Shown piece after piece: positions 1-9,569 of a stretch of DNA of 44,685 bases. The translations under genes and the position numbers were made by a program. Origin of the DNA: Rubripirellula sp. (GTDB lineage: Bacteria; Planctomycetota; Planctomycetia; Pirellulales; Pirellulaceae). Positions within the stretch are counted from its first letter, which is position 1; the number at the start of each line of letters is the position of its first letter. The stretch is taken from NCBI GenBank assembly GCA_016779185.1, contig JADHOA010000003.1, positions 1-44,685 on the forward strand. Reading direction: 5' to 3'. The notes beneath the pieces were generated by a model, which was given only the letters and a program-made list of their open reading frames with translations, searched no databases and was not told the origin of the DNA.

Positions 1-2
1 GG

Positions 3-596
3 GATGATGGAGTTAGTGGGGGTGAGCGTGCAGCGATTTTTTATCGAAAGCAGCGATTTAGAGAAATTGAAAAAGGAACGTTCTGGCTAAGTGAGAATCC
101 CGAACAAGTGGGGGTTGCTGGTTGGGATGCTGCTCTACCTCGGACCTGCACATGGATCAAGTTGGAAGAGGTTCGCGAAGGAAAGACGTTTTTGGTTGCG
201 AACACCCACTTTGATCATCGGGGATCGTTAGCTCGAGAAAAAAGTAGCCAGTTGATAAGGCGAAAGCTCTTGGAGCTAGCGGGTGGAATATCGATTGTTT
301 TGATGGGTGATTTTAACTGCACTCCAGATTCTTCTCCGTACCTAGAATTAACGCGTGGCGGGCATTTTTTAGATGCAAGGCAGGTTTCAAAAACGCTGGC
401 AGTCGGGCCTCACAGTACTTGGAATGGATTTGACGAGATCGTAAGTGGTCGAATCATCGATCATGTTTTCACCTCGGGTGATTTGGCGATTTTGCAATTT
501 TTCGTCGACGATCCGAGGACCAATGAAGGCAGATTCGCTAGTGATCACTTACCGGTACGAATCAGCATAGAGTTCGGTAAACCTGCAGCTAGATGA
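3..596 (+). CDS. Endonuclease/exonuclease/phosphatase-family protein, 5' end missing
   Basis: The open frame runs in from the left edge, so the N-terminus lies outside the window and about 197 residues are visible. The visible part carries hallmarks of the DNase I-like metal-dependent phosphoesterase fold: GERAAIFYRKQRF near the edge, ANTHFDH, MGDFNCTPDS (catalytic Asp/Asn pair) and a C-terminal SDHLPV (catalytic Asp-His pair). Family members hydrolyse phosphodiester or phosphomonoester bonds in nucleic acids, sphingomyelin or inositol phosphates; nothing visible decides the substrate. A GTG at 108 is in frame, but conserved family sequence lies upstream of it, so it is not the start. A signal peptide cannot be judged. 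The next gene on this strand starts about 525 bases downstream, so this gene probably ends its transcript. Confidence 0.85.
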   Translation, partial: DDGVSGGERAAIFYRKQRFREIEKGTFWLSENPEQVGVAGWDAALPRTCTWIKLEEVREGKTFLVANTHFDHRGSLAREKSSQLIRRKLLELAGGISIVLMGDFNCTPDSSPYLELTRGGHFLDARQVSKTLAVGPHSTWNGFDEIVSGRIIDHVFTSGDLAILQFFVDDPRTNEGRFASDHLPVRISIEFGKPAAR

Positions 597-1121
597 CCTA
601 GTAGCCAATAATTATTTTGCGATGAATTGTACCGGCTAAGTGGCATCTCTACCGGCCATTTTCTCTGGATGTTTAACTCAGTGATGATTTCTACTTCGTA
701 CCTGTCGGGAACCTTTCTCGGTGGTCCAATTGAACACGGAATTTTCTTGATTTGCAAATTCTTACAAAGGCCAGCACGGTTCGAATTCTTCGGGAGCTAT
801 TGGATTCTTCGCCGGTAAATGCCTCCTTGATCCGCGAAAAGCGTGGAAATTCGCACTCTTGTGTGAATCCGCTTCATAGCGGCTCTACGGCAAGCAATTT
901 TTCTGCTATTCTCTGCGGCAATTTGCATGAAGTCTGCAGGCGTTTGAAAGCAGACAGAAAGTCGACCTCTCACTTTCGTCTCTTGCAGGTTACAGGCGTG
1001 TACCCAAGTGCGGCTCACGTCATAGCAGCAACTTTCGGTTGCACGGGGAAAACCTGCCGTCCCGATTTATTGCTGCCAGCTGTCTAACAAACTCAATTAT
1101 TTGATTCGCTGGAAAAATAAA
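597..1121. other. 525-base region without a convincing gene
   Basis: This stretch separates the endonuclease-family gene from carB. Short open frames exist, the longest at 752-1087 on the plus strand, but its translation has no recognisable motif and an uneven, Ser/Cys-rich composition, so I do not call it. A small inverted repeat at about 1029-1042 (GCAAC, loop, GTTGC) lies upstream of carB and could be leader structure. No good terminator or tRNA-like fold was seen. The region may hold the carB promoter and leader, or a decayed gene. Confidence 0.4.
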
Positions 1122-4100
1122 GTGCCACGTCGAGACGATATCAAAAAAATTCTGATCATTGGAAGCGGTCCTATCGTTATCGGGCAAGCCTGCGAGTTCG
1201 ATTACTCGGGGACTCAGGCCTGTAAAGCTCTCAGAGAAGAGGGATACGAAGTAGTCTTGGTAAATAGTAACCCAGCTACCATCATGACGGATCCTGGATT
1301 AGCAGACGCGACTTACATTGAGCCTCTGACTTGGCAGATGATTGAAAAAATCATTGCTAAGGAGAGGCCTGACGCTTTGTTGCCTACACTCGGAGGACAA
1401 ACGGGCCTGAATTGCGCGATGGACTTAGAGGCAAACGGCGTTCTAGAGAAGTACGGCGTCGAGATGATCGGAGCAAACGCTGCTGTGATTGCAAAGGCAG
1501 AAGAACGAGATCAGTTCAAGGAAGCGATGGAGAAAATCGGCCTTGACGTTTGCAAAGGGTTCACCGTTCATACGCTGGAAGAAGCTCGTGCAGCTTTGAA
1601 AGAAGTCGGCTTGCCGGCGGTTGTGCGACCTAGCTTCACGATGGGAGGAAGCGGATCAGCGATTGCCTATAATCGAGATGACTTCGATGCTCTCGTTCAG
1701 ATTGGGCTCGACCAATCACCCGTCACTGAAGTACTCATTGAAGAATCCATCATTGGTTGGAAAGAGTATGAAATGGAGGTGATGCGAGACAAAGATGACA
1801 ATGTGGTTATTATTTGCAGCATCGAGAACTTTGATCCAATGGGAGTGCATACGGGTGATTCCATCACCGTTGCACCCGCTCAAACTCTGACTGACAAAGA
1901 GTATCAGCGGATGCGAGATGCATCGCTTGCGGTAATCAGAGAAATAGGAGTTGAGACTGGCGGAAGCAATATTCAGTTTGCAATCGACCCAGACTCAGGT
2001 CGTATGATTGTGATTGAAATGAATCCGCGTGTTAGCCGATCGAGTGCATTGGCGAGTAAGGCAACAGGATTTCCGATTGCAAAAATTGCAGCTAAGCTCG
2101 CGATTGGCTACCGTCTCTGGGAATTGCCTAACGATATCACGAAGCAGACGAAAGCCTGTTTCGAACCCACAATTGACTATGTCGTAACCAAGATTCCAAG
2201 ATTCGCCTTCGAGAAGTTTCCAGAGGCAGACGCGACTCTCATGACGCAGATGAAAAGCGTCGGTGAGACCATGGCGATTGGCCGATCTTTCCGTGAGTCA
2301 TTTCAAAAAGCGATGCGTGGTTTAGAGGTTGGTGCATTTGGTTTTGGGAGTGATCATCGAGATTTGTGGGGAACCGAGTCGCAGCCTGACGATGATGAGG
2401 TGCGCGCCAAGTTAAGCACTCCCAATGCAGAACGTGTTTTCTACATCCGTTACGCATTGAAGTCAGGAATGTCATCATCTGAGATTCATTCGATAACAAA
2501 TATAGATATTTGGTTTCTGGATCATCTCGCTCAGATAGTAGAAGAGGAGAACCAACTGCGAGAAATAGGATCGTTGGAGGCGATTGACGCAGACCAAATG
2601 CGTCACGCTAAACGAAACGGGTTCTCCGATCGTCAAATTGCTTGCATGACTGGCACAACTGAACTGAAAGTGCGAGCACGCCGGTTGGAACTCGGAGTCA
2701 AGCCTGTCTATAAAAGCGTGGATACGTGTTCAGCCGAATTTGAAGCCTATACACCGTATTATTACAGCACTTATGAGCTGGAAAATGAATTGCCTGAGCC
2801 TTCAGGAAAGAAGCGTGTGATTATCTTGGGCGGCGGACCCAATCGAATAGGGCAGGGAATTGAATTCGATTACTGCTGTTGCCATGCAAGCTTTGCCCTG
2901 CGCGATATTGGCATCGAAAGTGTGATGGTTAACAGCAATCCGGAAACGGTTAGCACCGATTACGATACCTCCGATGTGCTGTTTTTTGAGCCATTAACAA
3001 TCGAAGATGTATTAAATATCTGTGATGCGATTAAGCCCGATGGTGTGATTGTTCAATTTGGAGGTCAGACACCACTTAATCTCGCTCGAGGTTTGCAAGA
3101 AGCTGGCGTTCCTATTATCGGCACAAGTGTCGATACGATCGAGACCGCAGAGGATCGTGAAAGATTTCAGCAGTTGATTGATGAGCTTAACTTGCGACAA
3201 CCACCAAGCGGTATCGCAAGGAATATGGACGAAGCTCGTCGCGAGGTCAAGAAAATCGGATTCCCCGCTTTGGTTCGCCCAAGTTTTGTCTTGGGGGGTC
3301 GGGCAATGGAGATTTGTTATGACCAAAGTCAGTTTGATCGTTACGTAGCTGAGGCATTTGTGGTAGCCGATGGGCAGCCAGTGCTGATCGACCGTTTTCT
3401 GGAAGACGCAACCGAAGTTGATGTTGACGCGGTGGCGGATGGTGAAGATTGCGTCATCATGGGAATCATGGAGCACATAGAGGAGGCGGGAGTTCATTCT
3501 GGGGATTCTGCCTGTGCAATTCCTCCTTTTAGCCTTACTCAGCCAGTACTGACACAAATCAGAGAGGCTACAAAAAAATTAGCGGCTGCTTTGCAAGTGA
3601 TTGGTTTGATGAACATCCAATTTGCTGTGAAGCGAACCGATACAGAGTTCGCGCTCTACGTTCTTGAAGTGAATCCACGCGCTAGTCGAACCGCGCCGTT
3701 TGTCGCAAAGTCTACTGGTGTGCCAGTGGCGAGTATTGCGACAAAGGTCATGACAGGTTTGAAATTGAGGGAGTTGGGGATAACACACGAGCCGATCCCA
3801 TCTCATGTCTCAATTAAGGAGAGCGTGTTTCCTTTCCGTAAGTTTTCCGGAGTCGATATCGTTTTGGGTCCAGAGATGCGAAGTACGGGCGAGGTGATGG
3901 GAATCAGTGATAAGTTTTCTACTGCCTTCGCGAAGAGTCAAATTGCCGCTGGTAGTCTCTTGCCGGAAACAGGAAAGGTTTTCATTAGCTTGACATCTCG
4001 ACATAAAGATGCAGCTAAAGATTTGGGGATGCAGCTTAAAGAGCTCGGATTTGAAATCCTTGCGACTGCGGGTACCGCTGCGAGGCTTAGTGATGAAGGA

Positions 4101-4373
4101 GTTGAGGTAACGACTGTCAAGAAGTTAGCAGAGGGGCATCCGAATCTGATTGATTATCTCAAAAATGGCGATGTTCAACTAATACTCAACACACCAAGTG
4201 GAAAAGGTGCTCGTACCGATGAAGGAAAAATTCGTGCGTCGGCGGTTCAGCATGGAGTTCCCTGTATCACGACGATCGCTGCTGCGGAGGCCGCATTGCG
4301 AGCAATGAAGGCAACCAGAGAGAAGCCACTGGAGGTGGAGTCGTTGCAAAGCCGGTACGCTACTAATAGCTGA
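1122..4373 (+). CDS. carB: Carbamoyl-phosphate synthase large subunit
   Basis: CarB makes carbamoyl phosphate from bicarbonate, two ATP and ammonia supplied by the CarA glutaminase, feeding pyrimidine and arginine synthesis in the cytosol. The 1083 residues match the usual length and show the duplicated architecture. An N-terminal carboxyphosphate half opens with [21 protein letters not shown] helical oligomerisation region covers about 400-560. A second synthetase half starts near 563 with [17 protein letters not shown]-terminal MGS-like allosteric domain runs from about 950. The GTG at 1122 is preferred because it gives the family-typical [14 protein letters not shown]; the in-frame TTG at 1101 adds seven unusual residues. 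carA is not in this window, so the subunits are not encoded side by side downstream. The gene is followed after about 50 bases by a regulator on the same strand. Confidence 0.97.
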   Translation: MPRRDDIKKILIIGSGPIVIGQACEFDYSGTQACKALREEGYEVVLVNSNPATIMTDPGLADATYIEPLTWQMIEKIIAKERPDALLPTLGGQTGLNCAMDLEANGVLEKYGVEMIGANAAVIAKAEERDQFKEAMEKIGLDVCKGFTVHTLEEARAALKEVGLPAVVRPSFTMGGSGSAIAYNRDDFDALVQIGLDQSPVTEVLIEESIIGWKEYEMEVMRDKDDNVVIICSIENFDPMGVHTGDSITVAPAQTLTDKEYQRMRDASLAVIREIGVETGGSNIQFAIDPDSGRMIVIEMNPRVSRSSALASKATGFPIAKIAAKLAIGYRLWELPNDITKQTKACFEPTIDYVVTKIPRFAFEKFPEADATLMTQMKSVGETMAIGRSFRESFQKAMRGLEVGAFGFGSDHRDLWGTESQPDDDEVRAKLSTPNAERVFYIRYALKSGMSSSEIHSITNIDIWFLDHLAQIVEEENQLREIGSLEAIDADQMRHAKRNGFSDRQIACMTGTTELKVRARRLELGVKPVYKSVDTCSAEFEAYTPYYYSTYELENELPEPSGKKRVIILGGGPNRIGQGIEFDYCCCHASFALRDIGIESVMVNSNPETVSTDYDTSDVLFFEPLTIEDVLNICDAIKPDGVIVQFGGQTPLNLARGLQEAGVPIIGTSVDTIETAEDRERFQQLIDELNLRQPPSGIARNMDEARREVKKIGFPALVRPSFVLGGRAMEICYDQSQFDRYVAEAFVVADGQPVLIDRFLEDATEVDVDAVADGEDCVIMGIMEHIEEAGVHSGDSACAIPPFSLTQPVLTQIREATKKLAAALQVIGLMNIQFAVKRTDTEFALYVLEVNPRASRTAPFVAKSTGVPVASIATKVMTGLKLRELGITHEPIPSHVSIKESVFPFRKFSGVDIVLGPEMRSTGEVMGISDKFSTAFAKSQIAAGSLLPETGKVFISLTSRHKDAAKDLGMQLKELGFEILATAGTAARLSDEGVEVTTVKKLAEGHPNLIDYLKNGDVQLILNTPSGKGARTDEGKIRASAVQHGVPCITTIAAAEAALRAMKATREKPLEVESLQSRYATNS

Positions 4374-4424
4374 TAAGGAATCAACTTTACTTACCAGTTG
4401 CAATACTCATGGTGCGAGTTCGTC

Positions 4425-5876
4425 ATGCAATCCAGTGAAGATTCTTCCTCAATCTCTCATTCAACAACAGTAGAGGGTCGTAGCCTGTTGGACACCTCAT
4501 TCTTGAAGCTGCTCGTTGTCGATAATGAGGCAGCCCACGCAAGGGCAATGACAGAAAGTCTCGAAAAGGTCGGCTATCACTGCGAGGTTGCGACCAGTGG
4601 CCCCGAGGCTGCAAAGTTGATTGAAAGAGAGACCTACGACATTGTCATCACCGATATGGTGATGAACGACGTCGATGGAATGCAAATCTTAAAGCTTGTC
4701 CGCGAAAGGTTACCCGATTGCCAGGTCGTGATGGTGACAGGGCACGCGACGGTACCTGTAGCAGTTGAAGCGATGCAGCGAGGAGCATTCAACTTTTTGG
4801 AAAAGCCGATTACACCAAATCGGTTACGGGCGATCGCTGAGAAGGCCGCTGAGGCCGTTTTGCTGAAGCGACAAAATACTGAATTGCTACAGCGATTAGA
4901 TGAACGCTTTGGATTCGAAGGTATCATCTACGTCAGCAAGAAAATGCAAAATGTGGTTGATAGAATTCGCCGTATTGCATCCACTGACGCCACTGTTCTC
5001 GTTACTGGTGAAAATGGAACGGGAAAAGAAGTTATTGCACAAGCAATTCATCAAAACAGTCAACGTCGTAGCAAAAGAATTGTTGCGATGAATACTGGAG
5101 CCATAGCTGAGAATCTTGTTGAGAGTGAGCTGTTCGGACATGTGAAAGGTTCCTTCACCGACGCGGTTGCAGATAGAGAAGGGGCTTTTCAGTACGCTAA
5201 TGGTGGAACGCTTTTTTTGGATGAAGTTGGCGATATGCCAATGAGTACCCAGATAAAGCTATTGAGAGTGCTAGAGGAAAATCAGATTACTCGAGTTGGT
5301 GACAACAAGACGATCAAAGTAAATGTTCGCCTTATTTCCGCAACCAACCGTCCGCTCGAGGCAATGATCGAGAGCGGAACATTTCGGAAAGATCTGTACC
5401 ACCGTTTGAAAGTAGTGACGGTCGAATTGCCAGCTTTGAGGGAGCGTCCAGAAGACGTTGTGCCTCTGATGGATCATTTCCGAAAATCATTCCTCCGACG
5501 ACACGAGAAGCCAGTCGCTCATTTTACGCCATCCGTAACGAAGCGATTTTTCGAATATTCATGGCCTGGAAATGTTCGGGAATTGAGGAACTTTGTTGAG
5601 ACAATGGTTGTTCTTGATACGGATGGAAAATTAGACGTCGATGATCTTCCACCTGAATTATGCGAAGAAACTGATGAGATTATTTCCGATAAGGTCCCGG
5701 TTTTTGCGACAGAAACAGCACTCATCGGGCAGCCTTTGAGTGTAATCGAACGTTGGGCAATCGAGGAAACATTAAAACTCACCCATGACAATAGGGATGA
5801 GGCGGCGAAGGTTTTGGGCATTGGTGCCCGAACGTTATATCGCCGCCTCGATCAATACAAAAAAGATGAAGAGTAG
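4425..5876 (+). CDS. Sigma-54-dependent response regulator (NtrC family)
   Basis: This 483-residue protein is a transcription activator that would remodel sigma-54 RNA polymerase after phosphorylation by a histidine kinase. Domains in order are a receiver (acidic residue D33 followed by N34, phospho-acceptor D77, K127), an AAA+ domain (Walker A GENGTGKE at 195-202, sigma-54 loop GSFTDA at 242-247, Walker B GGTLFLDE near 261-268, FRKDLYHRL arginine-finger region) and a Fis-type helix-turn-helix at about 438-479. The sigma-54 loop differs from the canonical GAFTGA at two positions but keeps the Phe-Thr pair. The ATG at 4425 is chosen; a TTG at 4398 would add nine residues without family resemblance. 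No histidine kinase is adjacent, so it is an orphan here. A stem-loop with a T tract follows the stop. Confidence 0.93.
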   Translation: MQSSEDSSSISHSTTVEGRSLLDTSFLKLLVVDNEAAHARAMTESLEKVGYHCEVATSGPEAAKLIERETYDIVITDMVMNDVDGMQILKLVRERLPDCQVVMVTGHATVPVAVEAMQRGAFNFLEKPITPNRLRAIAEKAAEAVLLKRQNTELLQRLDERFGFEGIIYVSKKMQNVVDRIRRIASTDATVLVTGENGTGKEVIAQAIHQNSQRRSKRIVAMNTGAIAENLVESELFGHVKGSFTDAVADREGAFQYANGGTLFLDEVGDMPMSTQIKLLRVLEENQITRVGDNKTIKVNVRLISATNRPLEAMIESGTFRKDLYHRLKVVTVELPALRERPEDVVPLMDHFRKSFLRRHEKPVAHFTPSVTKRFFEYSWPGNVRELRNFVETMVVLDTDGKLDVDDLPPELCEETDEIISDKVPVFATETALIGQPLSVIERWAIEETLKLTHDNRDEAAKVLGIGARTLYRRLDQYKKDEE

Positions 5877-5910
5877 ATTGTGGTGCGTTTGTAGAAACCA
5901 CGATGTTTTT
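5877..5910 (+). terminator. Probable intrinsic terminator of the sigma-54 regulator
   Basis: An eight-pair stem (ATTGTGGT with ACCACGAT, one G-U pair) encloses a 12-base loop and is followed by GTTTTT. It begins directly after the TAG stop of the regulator gene and lies between two convergent genes. Arms are 5877-5884 and 5897-5904. Confidence 0.6.
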
Positions 5911-6007
5911 GAGAAGCACTTTGTCTCTAAAATCCATTGTCGCATAACTTACTGCCCGTTTTGATTCGAGGCAAAGAATCGCGGTGCTAGCTTCAAGTGA
6001 GTCAAAA

Positions 6008-7102
6008 CTACTCTTCTTGAGATTTGTGGACTTCAGTATCGATAAACTGGCCCGCTGCATCGCTTGAATAATATTCAAGTAAAACTTTTTCAAAGTCCTC
6101 TCTCGAACGAATTCTCGCCATTGCGAGTCTCACTTCCTCGTGTTGAGGATGGCTCTGTGAGTATTTAATGCAAAACTTTCTCATCAACAAAGGCGCGCGA
6201 TTTTCGGGATAGGTTTCTTCACATAAGGTGAAATGTTCTCGCATTACCTCCGCTTGTGTTACCACATTAGGTGGTGGCAATACGATTCCTTTCGCGAGTG
6301 CACGGCATTGCTCAAAGATCCAAGGGTTACCAATAGCGCCCCTTGCGACAGTGACCCCGTCAACTTGAGTTTCGCGAATCATGGATAAACAATCATGTGG
6401 AGTGAATAGGTCACCGCTGCCCAAAATTGTTAAGTGCTCACCGACATGATCCTTCACTTCTTTTAGAAAACTCCATCGACTGGGGCCAACATAGCGTTGC
6501 TCAACTGTACGGCCGTGAATGGTTGCAGCATCGATTCCGATTTTGATGGCACCATCTAAGATGGTAAAAAACTTGTCGCGGCTTTCATCGGTGTCGTCAA
6601 TCCCACGACGCATTTTCACGGTTACGGGAATGTGGCTTGGGACATTTTCGCGGGTTCTGGAAAGGATTTCTATTGCAACATCGGGCTGAGAAAGATGGAA
6701 ACCGCCCCGGCATCTACCCAAAACCTTTCTAACGGGACACCCAAAATTAACATCGATAATGTCAAATCCGGCATCCACCAGTTTGAGTGCTCCGGCAGCG
6801 AACTGTTCGGGTTCCGCACCCATCAACTGACCACCTACCGGATGCTCTTCTTTGTGAATGTCCAGAAAATGCTTTGTTTTCTTCTTTTGGCTGAGCGCTA
6901 ATAAGAATTGATCTAACATGACTTCGCAAAGGCTGTACGTTGCCCCGTGTCTTTTGGCGATGACTCGCATGGGTAAATCGCTGTAACCCGATAAAGCCGC
7001 TTGTACAATCGGGAACCCGATGTCAACATTCCCAATGCTTAATGGCTGTAAGGTGATATTCTGGTTGCCATGTAATGGTTTTGGCAGGCTGGAATCAAAC
7101 AT
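6008..7102 (-). CDS. dusB: tRNA-dihydrouridine synthase
   Basis: This FMN enzyme reduces uridines in the tRNA D-loop using NAD(P)H. The 364-residue protein is a TIM barrel with PIVQAALSGYSDLPMR near the N-terminus, the substrate-binding MGAEPEQFAAGA region, the catalytic cysteine in NFGCPVRKV (C122), KMRRGID, the phosphate-binding IHGRTVEQRY, and ILGSGDLFT and VARGAIGNPWIF in the FMN phosphate-binding C-terminal part. These are typical of the DusB/Dus-1 group; the exact subfamily is inferred. After the catalytic cysteine the usual glycine-rich loop is replaced by GRCRGGFHLSQP, which I recall as a variant in other planctomycetes. The gene converges with the sigma-54 regulator and diverges from the aldose epimerase, with 79 bases between the two starts. 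Confidence 0.92.
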   Translation of the reverse strand: MFDSSLPKPLHGNQNITLQPLSIGNVDIGFPIVQAALSGYSDLPMRVIAKRHGATYSLCEVMLDQFLLALSQKKKTKHFLDIHKEEHPVGGQLMGAEPEQFAAGALKLVDAGFDIIDVNFGCPVRKVLGRCRGGFHLSQPDVAIEILSRTRENVPSHIPVTVKMRRGIDDTDESRDKFFTILDGAIKIGIDAATIHGRTVEQRYVGPSRWSFLKEVKDHVGEHLTILGSGDLFTPHDCLSMIRETQVDGVTVARGAIGNPWIFEQCRALAKGIVLPPPNVVTQAEVMREHFTLCEETYPENRAPLLMRKFCIKYSQSHPQHEEVRLAMARIRSREDFEKVLLEYYSSDAAGQFIDTEVHKSQEE

Positions 7103-7181
7103 CCTCGTTATCCATTTAGCAAAGTGCTGACGTGCTACATACGGAGATCATTTTTGGTACACCAGTGAATAGGATCAAGGC

Positions 7182-8306
7182 ATGACAGTTGCCAATTTCG
7201 TGCTCGTTGTGACGTTCTACGTCGGGCTTACATCAATCTCAAACGCTTTTGCAATTAATCCTAACATGAAGATAGAGTCAGAGGTTTTCGGTACTACGAG
7301 CGATAATCAGAAAGTCATTCGGTATACGCTAGTCAACTCAAAAGGCTATTCCGTCTCGGTGATGAATTTCGGAGCGACTTTATTGGAAGTCATGGTGCCC
7401 GATCGCGAAGGTGACGTTGCCAACGTCAATCTTTGCTTCGAATCCTTTAGTTCCTACGAATCGGGGCATCCCTATTTCGGAAGTTCCGTCGGACGTTTCT
7501 GTAATCGCATTGGAGAAGGTAAGTTTCAAATAGACGGGGCGGAGTATCAGGTTACCTTGAATTCGGGAAAACATCATCTTCATGGAGGGAAAGATAATTT
7601 TTCGTATCGCTTGTGGGACTCAGAGATTATCAAAGAAGAAAATACAGTTGGCGTATCTTTTACAATTTTCAGCAAAGACGGGGATGAGGGTTACCCGGGA
7701 AATTTGACGGCTCGAGCAGTGTATAAATGGAATGACGAAAATGAGCTTACCATTGAATATTCAGCTGAAACGGATGCACCCACGCATGTGAATTTAACAA
7801 ACCACAGTTACTGGAATCTTGCAGGTGCTGGATCGGGATCCGCAATGGGGCACATCACCAAGATATATGCTGATCAGTGGTTGGATGTAGACGTGGATCT
7901 AATCCCCTCTGGCATCTTTAATCCAGTCGAAGGCACTCCGTTGGACTTTCGGGAAGCAAGGTGCTTCGGGGAGCGGATTTCGGATTTGCCAAATACAAAA
8001 GGATATGATCATTGCTATGTAGTGAGAGGTGAGTCTGGAAAATTGCGTTCTGCAGCTGAGGTGGTGGACCCTGTGTCAGGTAGAAAACTAGAGATAGAGA
8101 CGACTCAACCCGGTATGCAGCTTTATACAGCGAATCATTTGCCTGGAAATGAACGATCAAATGGGTACCAGAGTCATCATGCATTTTGTCTCGAGACTCA
8201 GCATTTTCCCAATACGCCAAATATCTCTCACTTCCCCACGACCCTATTGAGGCCGGAACGATCTCTTCGAGAGACGACAGTTCATCGTTTTGGGGTCCAA
8301 AACTAA
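7182..8306 (+). CDS. galM: Secreted aldose 1-epimerase (mutarotase)
   Basis: The enzyme interconverts alpha and beta anomers of aldoses such as galactose or glucose. The 374-residue protein starts with a hydrophobic signal peptide ending near NAFA (residues 21-24), so it probably acts in the periplasm or outside the cell. Family landmarks include the GATLLEVMVPDREG strand, NRIGEGKF, substrate-binding LHGG (H134), catalytic NLTNHSYWNL (H208) and the catalytic base region CLETQHFPNTPN (E338). Length and spacing are normal. The ATG at 7182 is preceded by a short AAGG that is closer than usual. It stands alone between divergent dusB and a plus-strand peptidase, and a stem-loop follows its stop. 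A periplasmic mutarotase suits processing of sugars released from polysaccharides; the actual sugar cannot be told. Confidence 0.93.
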   Translation: MTVANFVLVVTFYVGLTSISNAFAINPNMKIESEVFGTTSDNQKVIRYTLVNSKGYSVSVMNFGATLLEVMVPDREGDVANVNLCFESFSSYESGHPYFGSSVGRFCNRIGEGKFQIDGAEYQVTLNSGKHHLHGGKDNFSYRLWDSEIIKEENTVGVSFTIFSKDGDEGYPGNLTARAVYKWNDENELTIEYSAETDAPTHVNLTNHSYWNLAGAGSGSAMGHITKIYADQWLDVDVDLIPSGIFNPVEGTPLDFREARCFGERISDLPNTKGYDHCYVVRGESGKLRSAAEVVDPVSGRKLEIETTQPGMQLYTANHLPGNERSNGYQSHHAFCLETQHFPNTPNISHFPTTLLRPERSLRETTVHRFGVQN

Positions 8307-8625
8307 AGTTTTTTCATGCGTCGAAAACGCATGGTAGCACGTTGGAAAAGCTCTTCACCGTTTCTATGAAGAGAATTCGCAACGGACATAGCATTTGGTG
8401 ATTTTTGTAGTAACCAATCGCTAAAAGCAAATTTGGGTTCAGGCGAGATCGCAGGAAGGTAGGGAGCGATCGAGCTGGCTTGTTTTTTTGACGTTAAATC
8501 CGGAAAAATTAGCGCAGCTTCGGATTGGACGATATGAGGCTGGTGAGTCGCGATTAAAAAAACTTGACGTGAACTGCTTAAGATGTTAACACAATCTTAG
8601 CAATTCAACGTTAGGAGGCTGCGCG
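8307..8625. other. 319-base intergenic region with a 7-bp stem-loop
   Basis: The region holds no convincing gene. Just after the epimerase stop an A/T hairpin runs into a T tract (8299-8314), followed by a perfect seven-pair stem CATGCGT/ACGCATG with a five-base loop (8315-8333). The arrangement may terminate the epimerase transcript, although the T run precedes the stronger stem. The right end carries a promoter-like sequence and a strong ribosome binding site for the next gene. Confidence 0.4.
8564..8618 (+). promoter_or_regulatory. Candidate promoter and strong ribosome binding site of the C39-like peptidase gene
   Basis: TTGACG at 8564-8569 is separated by 17 bases from TAACAC at 8587-8592, a plausible -35 and weak -10 pair. 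AGGAGG at 8613-8618 lies seven bases before the ATG at 8626. Such a complete Shine-Dalgarno is uncommon among the genes of this window and supports that start. The promoter call is by eye only. Confidence 0.45.
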
Positions 8626-9492
8626 ATGCACGTAGACCTGTTATTTTCCGTAACGATACTTCTGGCGATTGTCCTCTTCGCTTTTTTAGCAACCGCCAGG
8701 TTTTGCACATGTCGAAGAGGGCCGGCTATTTCGTTAGTACTTCTTGCCACGCTTGGATTTGGTTGGATTTTTGCCGGCAGGCTGGACTGGGCTAAATTTA
8801 TACCGAGTCAATACGTTGTGTTTTTGGCGAATATTACGCCCGTCCTACTCAGTGTCGCTGCAGGTCTCGCATTCAAGAGCCATCAAATTACTCGCTTCGC
8901 TAGACCACTGACAGCAGCTGTGTTACTGACGCTTGCATTGGCTTATGCGACGGTGCCTTACTTTCGTCCAAATTTGCACCCACTTGTTTTAAGCTCGCAG
9001 ACGTTATGGAAGGACAGTACGTGTTTGCAAAGTCATCCTTCTAGTTGTGCGCCTGCTGCTGCGGTCACGCTCATGCGACTCCATGGTGTAAATGGTACGG
9101 AACAAAGTTTAGCTACATGGTGCTTGACCAGCGAAAAAGGAACCGAGTCGCTCGGTTTGTATCGTGGTCTAGTAAAAGCTCTCGATGATAATCGCAAACA
9201 ACCCAAAGTTGCATCCGCGAATCCCGATCATTGGTCGAGACAGGCTGGGCTTCCAAATGTATCCTTGGTGCGTTTGGGTCAACGTACGCGAGATTGGTCG
9301 ACGGTTAAATATTACGGAAGCATTCGTTGGCTTTTCCCGTCACACGGAGAGGGCCATGCAATTGTGGTAGTTGGCAAGGATGAGTCAGGAAACTGGAAGA
9401 TTATCGATCCAGCCTTCGGTGAGACAGTATGGACCGACGAGCAAATGAAAGAACGCTTCACGGGGGAGGCTATCTATTTAGCCTCTAAGTAG
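8626..9492 (+). CDS. Membrane-anchored C39-like cysteine peptidase domain protein
   Basis: The 288-residue protein has about four hydrophobic segments in its first 110 residues, then a soluble domain that resembles bacteriocin-processing C39 peptidases. The candidate triad is Cys in SSCAPAAAVTLMRLHG (C141), His in EGHAIVVVG (H244) and Asp in IIDPAFGE (D261). These have the order and spacing of papain-fold C39 and C39-like domains. A second cysteine, C133, lies eight residues before the nucleophile. The ATG at 8626 has a complete AGGAGG. Classical C39 peptidases cut double-glycine leaders and are fused to ABC exporters; no exporter or small leader peptide is visible nearby, so the substrate is unknown. 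The gene converges with the Gfo/Idh oxidoreductase. Confidence 0.75.
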   Translation: MHVDLLFSVTILLAIVLFAFLATARFCTCRRGPAISLVLLATLGFGWIFAGRLDWAKFIPSQYVVFLANITPVLLSVAAGLAFKSHQITRFARPLTAAVLLTLALAYATVPYFRPNLHPLVLSSQTLWKDSTCLQSHPSSCAPAAAVTLMRLHGVNGTEQSLATWCLTSEKGTESLGLYRGLVKALDDNRKQPKVASANPDHWSRQAGLPNVSLVRLGQRTRDWSTVKYYGSIRWLFPSHGEGHAIVVVGKDESGNWKIIDPAFGETVWTDEQMKERFTGEAIYLASK

Positions 9493-9502
9493 TTTCCTAA
9501 CA

Positions 9503-9543
9503 GAAAGAGAAATGAAAGCGAGATGAACTTCCATTTCTCTTTC
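9503..9543. terminator. 12-bp perfect inverted repeat between convergent genes
   Basis: GAAAGAGAAATG (9503-9514) is perfectly complementary to CATTTCTCTTTC (9532-9543), with a 17-base loop. It lies in the 77-base gap between two converging genes, where a bidirectional terminator is expected. No long T tract follows on either strand, so efficiency is uncertain. Confidence 0.5.
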
Positions 9544-9569
9544 AGTTTAAGCTTGCAGCCTGAACGAGA

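Noticed and set aside
752-1087. 111-codon open frame in the gap before carB
   Set aside because: No family resemblance, no good ribosome site, unusual composition and an overlapping antisense frame of similar size; looks like chance.
3012-3557. 181-codon minus-strand frame inside carB
   Set aside because: Entirely antisense to a strongly conserved coding region; composition is that of a shadow frame.
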